Source: Candidatus Methanomethylophilaceae archaeon (GTDB taxonomy: Archaea; Thermoplasmatota; Thermoplasmata; Methanomassiliicoccales; Methanomethylophilaceae). From it: a DNA stretch of 11,571 bases. This document shows positions 1-5,494 of the stretch, in pieces. The notes under the pieces were generated by a model. The model had not been told where the DNA came from. It ran no database searches and saw only the letters and a list, made by a program, of their open reading frames with translations. The DNA is taken from contig DUKW01000174.1 of the NCBI GenBank assembly GCA_013329105.1, positions 1 through 11,571 on the forward strand. Reading direction: 5' to 3'. The position numbers and the translations under genes are program-made. Position 1 is the first letter of the stretch. Every line of letters starts with the position of its first letter.

Positions 1-831
1 AAGGATTTCTCATGTCTAATGACGGATTGCATGACTGATCTTGAGATAGTTGGGAAATCTCAGTGTTTCCCCTTGTATTGGTACGAGGACAAGTCTGAAG
101 CAAGGCGCGAGAACAAGCAAATATCCTTGTTCGAAGACGATACAGAACACTTCGTCCGGCATGACGGCATCAGCGATTATATTCTCGGTATCGCACGCAA
201 GAAGTATGGCCAGCACGTGACCAAGGAAGACATCTTCTATTACGTCTACGGATACCTTCACTCACCGGAATACAGGGAGCTCTTTTCAGACGATCTGAAG
301 ATGGCACTTCCGCGTATCGGCCTGGTCGATTCCAAGGAAGATTTCCTCGTGTTCTCTGAGGCAGGAAGACGGCTCGCAGACCTACATACCAACTACGAGA
401 ACGTGGAGCCCTTCGAAGGTCTGACATTTTCCAACGGAGAATCCCTCGATGATCTACTCGCGGATGAGGCAAGATGCAGAGTGACCAAGATGAAAGTCTT
501 TCCCGATGAAGGAAAGGTCGAGTATAACAGCCACATCATCGTGAGCAACATTCCGAAAGAGGCGTTCGAATACGTCGTGAATGGCCGCAGCGCCATCGAA
601 TGGATAGCAGATCAATACCGATACACCAAGGACAAGAAATCAGGCATAATCAACGATCCAAACGAGTACGCCGGCGGAAGCTACATACTGAAGCTGCTTT
701 GCTCTGTGATCACCGTCAGCGTAAAAACAATGGAGATCGTGAATAGCTTGCCTCGATTGAATCTCGAAGAAACGGAGCAAAAATCATCAATCATCGATGA
801 GTGCACGGCACAGGCCGCTGAGGAAGTGTAG
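1..831 (+). CDS. Type ISP restriction-modification protein, C-terminal specificity region (partial)
   Basis: This is the 3' end of a larger gene. The reading frame is open to the left edge, so the first ATG (base 19) is internal and not a start. The 276 visible residues match the C-terminal target-recognition domain of type ISP (LlaBIII/LlaGI-like) enzymes, which combine nuclease, helicase, methylase and DNA recognition in one chain of well over 1000 residues. Recognisable stretches are SQCFPLYWYE near the start, DGISDYI followed by YYVYGYLHSPEYR in the middle, and GRSAIEWIADQY...SGIINDPN near the end. Only the recognition part is visible, so the presence of nuclease, helicase and methylase domains is inferred. 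It could instead belong to a related helicase with the same C-terminal domain. It ends in TAG, the only TAG stop among the genes here. No partner gene follows before the methanol locus. Confidence 0.82.
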   Translation, partial: KDFSCLMTDCMTDLEIVGKSQCFPLYWYEDKSEARRENKQISLFEDDTEHFVRHDGISDYILGIARKKYGQHVTKEDIFYYVYGYLHSPEYRELFSDDLKMALPRIGLVDSKEDFLVFSEAGRRLADLHTNYENVEPFEGLTFSNGESLDDLLADEARCRVTKMKVFPDEGKVEYNSHIIVSNIPKEAFEYVVNGRSAIEWIADQYRYTKDKKSGIINDPNEYAGGSYILKLLCSVITVSVKTMEIVNSLPRLNLEETEQKSSIIDECTAQAAEEV

Positions 832-917
832 AGAGTCGTCCTTAGGCAGCAACAACCGCAGTGCCCCTTACTACTACCTTTGGGGTTTTCTGCAAAGGGA
901 AAGAGTGAAAATGTGAG

Positions 918-931
918 TTAAGCTGTGCTTA
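918..931 (+). promoter_or_regulatory. Candidate operator, copy 1: palindrome TTAAGCTGTGCTTA
   Basis: TAAGC and GCTTA form perfect 5-bp inverted arms around a 3-base spacer. The 14-base element matches the one at 4290-4303 (read on the minus strand) at 12 of 14 positions; the only differences are in the spacer. It ends 10 bases before a strong TATA-like tract, TTTTTTATAT at 942-951, in the same orientation as the copy before mtaC. Its role as a protein-binding site is inferred. Confidence 0.45.
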
Positions 932-941
932 GCCAAACATC

Positions 942-951
942 TTTTTTATAT
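942..951 (+). promoter_or_regulatory. TATA-like element downstream of operator copy 1
   Basis: The sequence TTTTTTATAT lies just after the palindrome. Archaeal spacing of about 26-27 bases from TATA centre to start predicts transcription from near base 973. That would give the regulator gene a long leader, or produce a short non-coding transcript. No protein-coding start suits it directly. Confidence 0.3.
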
Positions 952-1150
952 GCATATATGAAGGTTTGTAAACATTTTTGATAATGAATTAAGAAAAAAG
1001 AAAACGGCAGATCGTTAATTTATAAGGCAACATTCCTCATGGCGAAAACCGTTATCAAGGACTCAGAACCCCATGTTTTTTCTTTTTGAACAGTTCGAGT
1101 AAACACTCTCGAGTGCCTAGTGTTCTCCAAATCAATATTCTATGTAATAG

Positions 1151-1159
1151 TTTAATATA
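1151..1159 (+). promoter_or_regulatory. TATA box of the winged-helix regulator gene (leaderless)
   Basis: TTTAATATA is centred about 29 bases before the ATG at 1185. This places the expected transcription start within a few bases of the start codon. No Shine-Dalgarno sequence is visible before this ATG, so a leaderless mRNA fits both observations. Confidence 0.5.
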
Positions 1160-1184
1160 ATCAAAACTTACTGTTTTTGCTGTT

Positions 1185-1955
1185 ATGGGCTTATACGCAT
1201 TGGCAGAACTCTTGGAACTCTTTAAGAGCGACGTTGAGGCGCTGGACCAGATGGTATTGGCAATTAACTATGAGAGTTTTAAGCTCGAAGTTGCTGATGA
1301 ACTGAATGAGATGTACCGTGTGGCCAGCGAAGAGTTCATGGCAACCCGTTTTCCTCACATAGATACCTACACTATGATGGCGCTCAAGAAGATGTCCATA
1401 CGTATAATGGGAAAAATGACACAGGAGGCCACTGGTGTTTTGGTTAAAAAAGGTCCTGACGAAGCCATCACCGCTCTCCAAAGATTCCGCAAAGAAAGGA
1501 TGACAGATATAATGCTCTCTGACATTGAAGAGTGCATCCACTACGGCTTATCCCTAAATCAGAACATGATCACCGTCTTAAAAACGCTCTCTAAGATAGT
1601 TGAGAGCCCAGAGGATTCTTCTGAATCGGATTATCATTTTCGCTGGAAAGAGATTGACGTCGATAGATGTGCAGAAGAGATATCTTCCTTTGCCAACCCC
1701 CACAGGATAAACATAATGAAGATGCTCAATACGCGGGACTGCTACTTCAAAGAGCTCTCATCGGCAACAGGGCTGAAGACAGGCCACCTGCAATTTCACC
1801 TTCAAGATCTTATGGACAAGGGATTCGTAGAGAAGATTGACAAAGGTCTATACTGCATAACGAAGAAGGGCTCCAACGCACTAAACAGTATTGCAGATTT
1901 CGATCGCCATATGAAACTGTACAAAGTGATCGAAGAGACTTATGGATTGGAATAA
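1185..1955 (+). CDS. ArsR-like winged-helix transcriptional regulator, candidate controller of mtaCB
   Basis: A 256-residue soluble protein. Residues about 161-235 form an ArsR-like winged helix: the stretch FANPHRINIMKML (helix 1), then FKELSSATGLKTGHLQFHLQ (helix-turn-helix with recognition helix), then KGFVEKIDKGLYCITKKG (wing). Residues 1-140 are mostly helical with no metal-binding cysteine cluster and no domain I can name; this part may dimerise or sense a ligand. Archaeal ArsR-family activators of methanol genes (Msr proteins of Methanosarcina) have their helix-turn-helix at the N-terminus, so the domain order here is reversed and this is not a simple orthologue. The gene converges on mtaB with a 58-base gap. 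A palindrome in its upstream spacer recurs before mtaC, suggesting control of that operon, possibly together with itself. The DNA-binding assignment is firm; the target is inferred. Confidence 0.8.
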   Translation: MGLYALAELLELFKSDVEALDQMVLAINYESFKLEVADELNEMYRVASEEFMATRFPHIDTYTMMALKKMSIRIMGKMTQEATGVLVKKGPDEAITALQRFRKERMTDIMLSDIEECIHYGLSLNQNMITVLKTLSKIVESPEDSSESDYHFRWKEIDVDRCAEEISSFANPHRINIMKMLNTRDCYFKELSSATGLKTGHLQFHLQDLMDKGFVEKIDKGLYCITKKGSNALNSIADFDRHMKLYKVIEETYGLE

Positions 1956-1961
1956 AAAAAA
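1954..1961 (-). terminator. Oligo-T terminator of the mtaCB operon
   Basis: On the minus strand a run of eight T residues lies 52 bases after the mtaB stop codon. Archaeal RNA polymerase commonly stops at such U-rich tracts without a hairpin. The tract overlaps the stop codon of the convergent regulator gene. Confidence 0.5.
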
Positions 1962-2013
1962 GTTTGGATTGTAAAGGGTTTGTTGGAGGTGTGCGGAATT
2001 AGATCCTTTTCGC

Positions 2014-3417
2014 TCAGAGCTCGTAGTTCTTCGGGTTGAACGCCGGAATCTCTGCCGAATACTGCTTGACGCAATCCTCTATGAACTTGTTCTCATCGTC
2101 AGGCAATGAGGAGAGGACTTTGAGGATATTCTTCAGCATGTCCTTCTGCGAGATGGTCAGCTGCAGCGTGCCGTTCGAATAAGCCTCGTCTATCAGTTTT
2201 GCGGCAGTCAGACCAGCAGCCTTTGCTCTCAGGTAGACGTTGTCCTCAGCGACTATGGCCTCGCCGATCTTGTAGGCGTTATCATAGGCCAATATGAAGC
2301 CCTCCGGTCCGCGGAAGCGGTCGGAATACATATACAAGTCTCTGAGGGTCTTCTCCTGACCGAGGAGCAGGGCGGTGTTCATCAGGCTGACCTCATAGCC
2401 CAGCGAACCGAGCCAGCAGGCCACGGAAGAGCCACCGAACTCAGGGTGGTATTCTATGGACTCGTTGGACCACAGATCACATACCTGGGCCATTAGGTTA
2501 CCCTGTAGGTCTGCATGGGCACACTCGCAGTTCTTGCCCTCTTGTGATGTGGGTTTCCCGGCTATGGCTTTGAGGATAGGTCCTTCGTAACCGCAGTCCT
2601 TGTCGGGACCGACTGCGCCCGCCTCCCATGCGCAAAGGGTTCTCACCGCGGCGAAGGTACGGGTTACGGCGGAGAACGTCTTGGGAACATCGTTGTCCAA
2701 GAAACCACCGGCCATGAACATGGCCACGTTTGCACCGGAGCAGTTCGTGTCACCACCGGGAACGGTCTTGTGTTTCTTGGCGATCTTCACGAACTCCTGC
2801 CATATCCACTCCATATCCATACTGCCAAGGACACCGATGCCGAAGAGAGCGGCCTTGATATCACCGGTCATGACGGCATAGTCGAGGACCTCTTTTCCGC
2901 CCACAGTCTCACATGAGAGCACATCGGCACCCGCCTCACATGCGATTTCAGCAGACTCAAGGACCTTTTCGGGGTAAGACCTCTCCTTATCCATTCCTGG
3001 GCGCATGCCTCTTTCGGCCTCCCTCATGTCAGGGATTGTGTGACGGACAGCGAGGTTGATACCATACTTCTCGTGCATCTCCTCGCAAATTGCCTTCTGT
3101 CCCTCGACCACGGGCCTTCCGAACTTCTCGCTGTTGTTACCCATTTGGAAGACCCACTCGGTCTCCAGCTGTAGGTCCGGGAATCCCTCGGTCACGGCCC
3201 TTTCTATGGCATCCTTGGATATGTAGTCGACATACTCCTTTGTCAACTTTTCTGGGGTTGCCTCCCTTCCTGGTCTGGGAGCATAGTTGATCTCTGGAAT
3301 GACGCGACCGGCACCCACTTTGATTCCGAATCCATAGGATACAGGACTCTTAGCGATGCCGAATACCATGTCATCCGGTTTTGCATAAGCCATCTTGGTG
3401 TATCTCTTGATTGCCAT
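2014..3417 (-). CDS. mtaB: Methanol:corrinoid methyltransferase MtaB
   Basis: MtaB is the zinc-containing TIM-barrel subunit that activates methanol and transfers its methyl group to the Co(I) corrinoid of MtaC in the cytoplasm, the first step of methanogenesis from methanol. The 467 residues are close to the 461 of Methanosarcina barkeri MtaB. The three zinc ligands known there (Glu164, Cys220, Cys269) correspond here to Glu170 (in SCETVGG), Cys226 (in GDTNCSGAN) and Cys275 (in DKDCGYEGP), all shifted by exactly six, so the active site appears intact. There is no in-frame TAG, as expected for a methanol enzyme compared with the pyrrolysine-containing methylamine methyltransferases. The ATG start lies two bases after the mtaC stop, so the two genes are one transcription unit and probably translationally coupled. 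The stop codon is TGA. The methyl-accepting partner MtaA is not in this window. Confidence 0.97.
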   Translation of the reverse strand: MAIKRYTKMAYAKPDDMVFGIAKSPVSYGFGIKVGAGRVIPEINYAPRPGREATPEKLTKEYVDYISKDAIERAVTEGFPDLQLETEWVFQMGNNSEKFGRPVVEGQKAICEEMHEKYGINLAVRHTIPDMREAERGMRPGMDKERSYPEKVLESAEIACEAGADVLSCETVGGKEVLDYAVMTGDIKAALFGIGVLGSMDMEWIWQEFVKIAKKHKTVPGGDTNCSGANVAMFMAGGFLDNDVPKTFSAVTRTFAAVRTLCAWEAGAVGPDKDCGYEGPILKAIAGKPTSQEGKNCECAHADLQGNLMAQVCDLWSNESIEYHPEFGGSSVACWLGSLGYEVSLMNTALLLGQEKTLRDLYMYSDRFRGPEGFILAYDNAYKIGEAIVAEDNVYLRAKAAGLTAAKLIDEAYSNGTLQLTISQKDMLKNILKVLSSLPDDENKFIEDCVKQYSAEIPAFNPKNYEL

Positions 3418-3419
3418 TT

Positions 3420-4205
3420 TTAAGCCCCCTTAACTATCTGATCCCATTCTTCTCTAAGTTTTCTCCAGTCGTATCCTTCAATCGCCTTCTGGGCCAGCAA
3501 CGGGGTCTGAGGTGCCTTCTCCGAATATACGCCCAAGTCGAATGATTCGACATAGTCTCTGTTCACTGCACCGCCAGCGCCGATAACCGGAATCTCAATT
3601 CCCTTCTCTTTGAGCCTGGATGCGATGCGCGGTATAGCAGGCATTGTGGTGGTCATCAGAGCTGTACCGGATACCATAAAGGGCTTTATCTCCTCTGTTT
3701 TGGCAACAACCTCATCGACAGGCACATCGCGCCCCATGTCTACAACGGTGTAACCGGCAGAACGCATCATCACGGCTGCGATGTTCTTCCCTATGTCATG
3801 TGGGTCTCCCTCAACAGCGTGCATGATAATCGTACCTTTGCTGCTGCGGCCACCTGGTATCCTCTTCTCCGCCACACCTATACCAATCTCCATAGTCTTG
3901 GCGGCCAGCATTATCTCTGGGAGATAGTATACGTGCTGGGCGTACAGATCGCTCACGATTTCCATCCCTGAGACTAAAGCCTCATTTATGATTTCATGGG
4001 GATCTTTGCCCTTCTCCAGGGCCTCTGCCACATCGGCGGCGATGTCCTTGTACTTCATGTACACGACGTCCTCGGCTATTTTCTTATATATCGGGTCCGT
4101 CGGGAGCATTTTCTTGGCGATCTCCTCAGGGGTGCTTACGTTATCGACTAAGATGTCGTAACGCTTTAGCACGGAATCGAAGTTCGCTCCTTTCGTGTCT
4201 AACAT
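3420..4205 (-). CDS. mtaC: Methanol-specific corrinoid protein MtaC
   Basis: MtaC carries the corrinoid that is methylated by MtaB and demethylated by MtaA. The N-terminal part (about residues 15-115) is the helical B12-binding cap domain. The C-terminal Rossmann-like part carries the cobalt-ligand motif GDPHDIGKN. I place the start at the ATG at 4205 (261 residues) rather than the upstream ATG at 4229. GGAGG lies seven bases before the 4205 ATG, inside the longer frame. With this start the cobalt-ligating histidine is residue 136, the same number as in Methanosarcina MtaC (258 residues). Later motifs SGTALMTTTMP and VIGAGGAVNRDYV are typical of the corrinoid domain. It is the first gene of the mtaCB operon and is transcribed from the divergent promoter region to its right. 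Confidence 0.96.
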   Translation of the reverse strand: MLDTKGANFDSVLKRYDILVDNVSTPEEIAKKMLPTDPIYKKIAEDVVYMKYKDIAADVAEALEKGKDPHEIINEALVSGMEIVSDLYAQHVYYLPEIMLAAKTMEIGIGVAEKRIPGGRSSKGTIIMHAVEGDPHDIGKNIAAVMMRSAGYTVVDMGRDVPVDEVVAKTEEIKPFMVSGTALMTTTMPAIPRIASRLKEKGIEIPVIGAGGAVNRDYVESFDLGVYSEKAPQTPLLAQKAIEGYDWRKLREEWDQIVKGA

Positions 4206-4212
4206 TTTTCTT

Positions 4213-4217
4213 CCTCC
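4213..4217 (-). promoter_or_regulatory. Ribosome-binding site of mtaC, decides its start
   Basis: GGAGG on the minus strand ends seven bases before the ATG at 4205. It lies within the coding part of the longer alternative frame starting at 4229, which argues for the shorter protein. Confidence 0.8.
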
Positions 4218-4260
4218 CTGGTGCAACATATCGTTGCTGTTAGCGGAGTTTCTTTAAATT

Positions 4261-4269
4261 GTATAAAAA
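4261..4269 (-). promoter_or_regulatory. TATA box of the mtaCB operon
   Basis: The minus strand reads TTTTTATAC, centred about 60 bases before the mtaC ATG at 4205. The expected transcription start is near 4239, leaving a leader of roughly 34 nucleotides that contains the GGAGG site. A second AT-rich box, ATATAT at 4272-4277, could serve as an alternative. Confidence 0.5.
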
Positions 4270-4289
4270 GGAATATATGGCTGGATGTG

Positions 4290-4303
4290 TAAGCCAAGCT
4301 TAA
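4290..4303 (-). promoter_or_regulatory. Candidate mtaCB operator, copy 2: palindrome TTAAGCTTGGCTTA
   Basis: Perfect TAAGC/GCTTA arms surround a 3-base spacer, 20 bases upstream of the mtaC TATA box. The element matches 918-931 at 12 of 14 positions in the same orientation to its promoter. The distance to TATA (about 20 bases here, 10 at copy 1) differs by about one helical turn. The position suits an activator contacting basal factors, but binding is not shown. Confidence 0.5.
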
Positions 4304-4413
4304 ACGGCGTTAATTTCGATATTTTACGAAAAATTATGGCAAATGTTCTTTTTTTCTCTCTGTTTTTTTCCAAATAAATAGAATAAGTATTAAATATGGG
4401 ATCTTTCTTCTCC

Positions 4414-4430
4414 ACCTGAAATTATCAGGT
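4414..4430. promoter_or_regulatory. Inverted repeat ACCTGA-N5-TCAGGT in the divergent region
   Basis: Two perfect 6-bp arms are separated by AATTA, 52 bases upstream of the TATA box of the GTPase gene. It resembles a dimer-binding operator and differs in sequence from the TTAAGC element, so a separate factor may read it. Function is inferred from form and position only. Confidence 0.3.
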
Positions 4431-4460
4431 TATTCATTAATATATAAATGTTAAACCAAT

Positions 4461-4481
4461 ATAAACATAACAATAAACATA
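4461..4481 (+). repeat. Tandem 9-mer ATAAACATA, 12-base period
   Basis: ATAAACATA occurs at 4461-4469 and again at 4473-4481, directly before the TATA box of the GTPase gene. The repeat could be a tandem regulator site or a composition effect in AT-rich DNA. Confidence 0.4.
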
Positions 4482-4489
4482 TTATATGA
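4482..4489 (+). promoter_or_regulatory. TATA box of the GTPase-ramA operon (leaderless)
   Basis: TTATATGA is centred about 25 bases before the ATG at 4510, so transcription would begin at or next to the start codon. No Shine-Dalgarno sequence precedes this ATG, and an in-frame TAG at 4504-4506 excludes an upstream start. A leaderless mRNA is the simplest reading. Confidence 0.5.
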
Positions 4490-4509
4490 TTTTTTCACCT
4501 CAATAGGGC

Positions 4510-5097
4510 ATGTTCGTAGTCCTTATAGGAGGATTTCTAGGCAGCGGGAAGACCACCATGCTGTTGGAACTCGCCAAAGCAGCAAATGAGGCAGGACTGA
4601 GGGTTGCCGTCATAGTTAATGAGGTAGGGGAAGTCGGAATAGACGGCACAAGGATCAATGCGGAGGGCTACGAAGCAGTGGAATTGGCTGAAGGGTGTAT
4701 ATGCTGTTCCCTTGCCGGTACCCTGCAGAATACGCTTATCACCATAAGCAGTGACTTTAAACCCGATCTCATAATTCTTGAGCCTACCGGTTTGGCATTG
4801 CCTCATCGTGTCCAGCAGATCATACGAACTTCCATGATCCGGCCGGAGAAAGTCATGACGATCGGGGTGGTCGATGCCCATCGCTTTGAGGACCTTTTGA
4901 ACAAGAGGAGGAACTTTATGGAGAGACAGCTCATGAATGCTGATCTCATAGCCCTCAACAAATGCGATCTTATCGGTGAGGCGGTGATTCACCGGGCGGT
5001 TGATGAGTTGTCCCAGATATGCCCAGGCAGAGAGGTGTTTCCCGTATCAGCGTTGACCGGTGAAGGTATGGGCACAATCATTGAGAGGTTGATATGA
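4510..5097 (+). CDS. CobW/HypB/UreG (G3E) family GTPase, G domain only
   Basis: A 195-residue P-loop GTPase of the G3E family, whose members deliver metals or protect cobalamin enzymes (CobW, HypB, UreG, MeaB, ZNG1). Motifs in order: Walker A GGFLGSGKTT (residues 7-16), the CxCC metal-binding motif (Cys63, Cys65, Cys66), the switch-II EPTG (91-94), the guanine-specificity NKCD (150-153) and SALTG (180-184). CobW-type proteins are usually above 300 residues with a C-terminal domain, which is absent here; the next gene may supply it. The stop overlaps the next start (ATGA), so translation is coupled. As first gene of an operon ending in ramA and divergent from mtaCB, it may load zinc into MtaB or handle cobalt/corrinoid for MtaC or RamA; this is inference. 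GTP binding and the family are firm, the metal is unknown. Confidence 0.88.
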   Translation: MFVVLIGGFLGSGKTTMLLELAKAANEAGLRVAVIVNEVGEVGIDGTRINAEGYEAVELAEGCICCSLAGTLQNTLITISSDFKPDLIILEPTGLALPHRVQQIIRTSMIRPEKVMTIGVVDAHRFEDLLNKRRNFMERQLMNADLIALNKCDLIGEAVIHRAVDELSQICPGREVFPVSALTGEGMGTIIERLI

Positions 5098-5489
5098 CTG
5101 ATGACGGATCATCTATTGACGAAGTGGGCGCGGCTTCTTGCGGTCTTTCCGGAATGATAAATCATTGGGATAACGATAAGGAAAACGAATTCAAGCAAGC
5201 TATGCTGGGAATAGCATCTGATATTGCTGAGATGTCAGATGGTTTTTTCGGTCATATAAAAGCAATCCTGACTTCCGATGACAAATCGATGAGCATGAAT
5301 CTTGTTGAACCCAGTTTGGGGGTCAGCGTTCACGGTGAGATCCCTGATGGCAGTTGTGCCTTTCGGATAATGGTGGCCGCCTTGGATGTTGACAGTGAAT
5401 ATTTGCGTAAGGCTATGAACAAAAGACTATCCGGTATTGAGGGGCTGAAAGTTGAGTCCCGAAGATCCGGACTGATATTACCGAGTTGA
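5094..5489 (+). CDS. Small protein, probable detached C-terminal domain of the CobW-like GTPase
   Basis: A 131-residue protein whose start overlaps the GTPase stop by four bases; GAGGTTGAT just before the ATG serves as a ribosome-binding site. I do not recognise a named family with confidence. Predicted order from about residue 30 is helix (ENEFKQAMLGIASDIAEM), strand (FFGHIKAIL), two more strands (SMSMNLVEP, GVSVHGEIP), strand (CAFRIMVAAL) and helix (SEYLRKAMNKRLSG). This resembles the CobW C-terminal domain, and GTPase plus this protein total 326 residues, a usual length for a full CobW-type protein. It has no membrane segment and only two cysteines (16 and 88). An alternative start is the ATG at 5154. 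Its position between the GTPase and ramA suggests it works with one or both. The gene is real by overlap and coupling; the domain assignment is inference. Confidence 0.7.
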   Translation: MTDDGSSIDEVGAASCGLSGMINHWDNDKENEFKQAMLGIASDIAEMSDGFFGHIKAILTSDDKSMSMNLVEPSLGVSVHGEIPDGSCAFRIMVAALDVDSEYLRKAMNKRLSGIEGLKVESRRSGLILPS

Positions 5490-5494
5490 TCAAT

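Larger units (their letters stand above)
832..1184. other. AT-rich spacer with promoter-like elements
   Basis: This is a 353-base stretch without a supported gene, between the restriction gene and the winged-helix regulator. It contains the palindrome at 918-931, TATA-like sequences at 942-951, 1019-1025 and 1151-1159, and an inverted repeat (AACACT at 1102-1107, AGTGTT at 1119-1124). Only the TATA element at 1151-1159 is correctly spaced for the regulator's ATG. The element at 942-951 would start a transcript near base 973 with a leader of about 210 nucleotides. A weak GGGG-TTTT stretch near 886-893 could end the restriction-gene transcript, but no convincing hairpin supports it. Confidence 0.6.
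4206..4509. other. Divergent promoter region between mtaCB and the GTPase-ramA operon
   Basis: This 304-base AT-rich region holds the promoters of two divergent operons and no supported gene. From the mtaC side it contains a ribosome-binding site, a TATA box (4261-4269), a palindrome shared with the region before the regulator (4290-4303), a weak inverted repeat (TTTCG 4314-4318, CGAAA 4327-4331), two T7 tracts (4349-4355 and 4363-4369), a palindrome at 4414-4430, a TATA-like TATATAAA at 4440-4447, a tandem 9-mer at 4461-4481 and the TATA box of the GTPase gene. Confidence 0.7.

Noticed and set aside
1039..1089. A 16-codon frame beginning MAKTVIKDSEPHVFSF in the spacer before the regulator
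   Set aside because: It is too short, has no ribosome-binding site, and the nearest TATA-like box is too close to give a transcript containing the ATG. It could be the remnant of a gene start, but nothing proves it.
1102..1124. Inverted repeat AACACT-N11-AGTGTT before the regulator's TATA box
   Set aside because: Short arms with a long spacer and no matching copy at other promoters here; kept only as a note in the spacer entry.
2600..2881. Plus-strand frame inside mtaB
   Set aside because: It is a shadow of the firmly identified minus-strand mtaB, with the serine/proline/alanine-rich composition of antisense frames.
2014..3417. Possible pyrrolysine codon in the methyltransferase
   Set aside because: The mtaB frame has no TAG. 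It is the methanol enzyme, which uses zinc and not pyrrolysine.
4314..4331. Inverted repeat TTTCG-N8-CGAAA upstream of the mtaC promoter
   Set aside because: The arms are only five bases in AT-rich sequence, with no second copy found; too weak to call an operator.
4349..4369. Two T7 tracts in the divergent region, like archaeal terminators on the plus strand
   Set aside because: No plus-strand gene or clear promoter lies upstream for them to terminate; probably AT-rich promoter DNA.
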